From positions 2,294,001-2,358,000 of the forward strand of contig OZ253536.1 in NCBI GenBank assembly GCA_965262425.1: a DNA stretch of 64,000 nt, read 5' to 3'. Position 1 is the first letter of the stretch. Each line of letters starts with the position of its first letter. The DNA comes from CAZOZZ01 sp965262425 (lineage in GTDB: Bacteria > Acidobacteriota > Terriglobia > 20CM-2-55-15). Under the pieces are notes generated by a model. That model saw nothing but the letters and a program-made list of their open reading frames with translations, was not told the DNA's origin and did no database searches. The position numbers and the translations under genes were made by a program. Shown here piece after piece: positions 63,886-64,000 of the stretch.

Positions 63886-64000
63886 CCTTCCTCTCCTTCC
63901 GATGAACAATCCGTTCGGGGTGGGTGTAAATGTTCATGGAATCGCCACGGACGAACCCGAGTGTGGTCATGCCGAAGTCCCGCGCCAGTTCAAGGGCCAG
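63854..64000 (-). CDS. fdhD: FdhD, formate dehydrogenase sulfurtransferase, C-terminus only
   Basis: The 48 visible residues run from the right edge to a TAG at 63854-63856. LARDFGMTTLGFVRGDSMNIYTHPERIV matches the conserved FdhD C-terminus (GF.R....N.YTHPERI). FdhD transfers sulfur from IscS to the molybdenum cofactor of formate dehydrogenase. The last ~12 residues (GISTQRRKGA) are encoded by the right arm of the intergenic repeat, which also supplies the stop codon. The rest of the gene lies outside the window. Confidence 0.85.
   Translation of the reverse strand: MALELARDFGMTTLGFVRGDSMNIYTHPERIVHRKERKGISTQRRKGA

Noticed and set aside
53100..64000. Selenoprotein gene with in-frame TGA near selC
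   Set aside because: All recognised genes in the region end at natural domain boundaries; none shows conserved sequence continuing past a TGA.

Overview
The window looks like a chromosomal segment of an acidobacterium or a close relative. This is an inference from gene content: a VWFA-related domain protein of the type common in Acidobacteriota, many secreted beta-propeller and peptidase genes, FG-GAP lipoproteins, and high-GC coding sequence. The host genome also encodes a selenocysteine tRNA (53100-53197) and, cut by the right edge, FdhD, the formate dehydrogenase sulfurtransferase. Together these suggest selenocysteine-dependent formate metabolism elsewhere in the genome.

Layout. 1-9768: an FG-GAP lipoprotein (cut by the left edge), a class C beta-lactamase-like serine hydrolase, IS1380 copy A, a three-gene overlapping multicopper oxidase operon, and an unrecognised HExxH protein. 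9793-21104: a dense mobile zone. It holds an IS1182-type element, an IS630 element split by an ISL3 element, a three-gene radical-SAM/methyltransferase operon that looks like peptide (RiPP) maturation, and then three further elements head to tail, each separated by a single CTAG. 21118-37106: AddB and AddA-like helicase-nucleases, a divergent Lon protease, a class II aldolase with a sodium symporter, a thioesterase, an NHL propeller, OsmC and an S9 peptidase. 37249-51139: IS1380 copy B, a membrane protein, an M28 peptidase, type 2 IPP isomerase, an MFS transporter with DusB, an MBL hydrolase, a glycolipid-like glycosyltransferase with an SDR, and a GT-B glycosyltransferase. 51185-60000: miniature elements, an asparaginase gene broken by one of them, selC, STAS, a thioredoxin-like protein, cytochrome c, VWA, OmpA, HU, and a second nest of miniature elements plus IS1380 copy C. 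60030-64000: an SDR, hydroxyacyl-CoA dehydrogenase, zinc-type oxidoreductase, enoyl-CoA hydratase and FdhD.

The most unusual aspect is the transposon ecology. Elements from at least three transposase families (IS1380, IS1182-like, IS630) and a MITE family all sit in the same tetranucleotide, CTAG. A separate ISL3 family with 8-bp target duplications has its own 317-bp miniature derivative, which splits a gene cleanly and reversibly. Two nearly identical IS630 copies in opposite orientation bracket the radical-SAM trio like a composite transposon. The trio's first gene has lost its 5' end at the element junction.

Inverted simple-sequence repeats occupy several gene junctions, including three convergent ones, and may act as terminators. 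No CRISPR array, rRNA or replication origin was seen.
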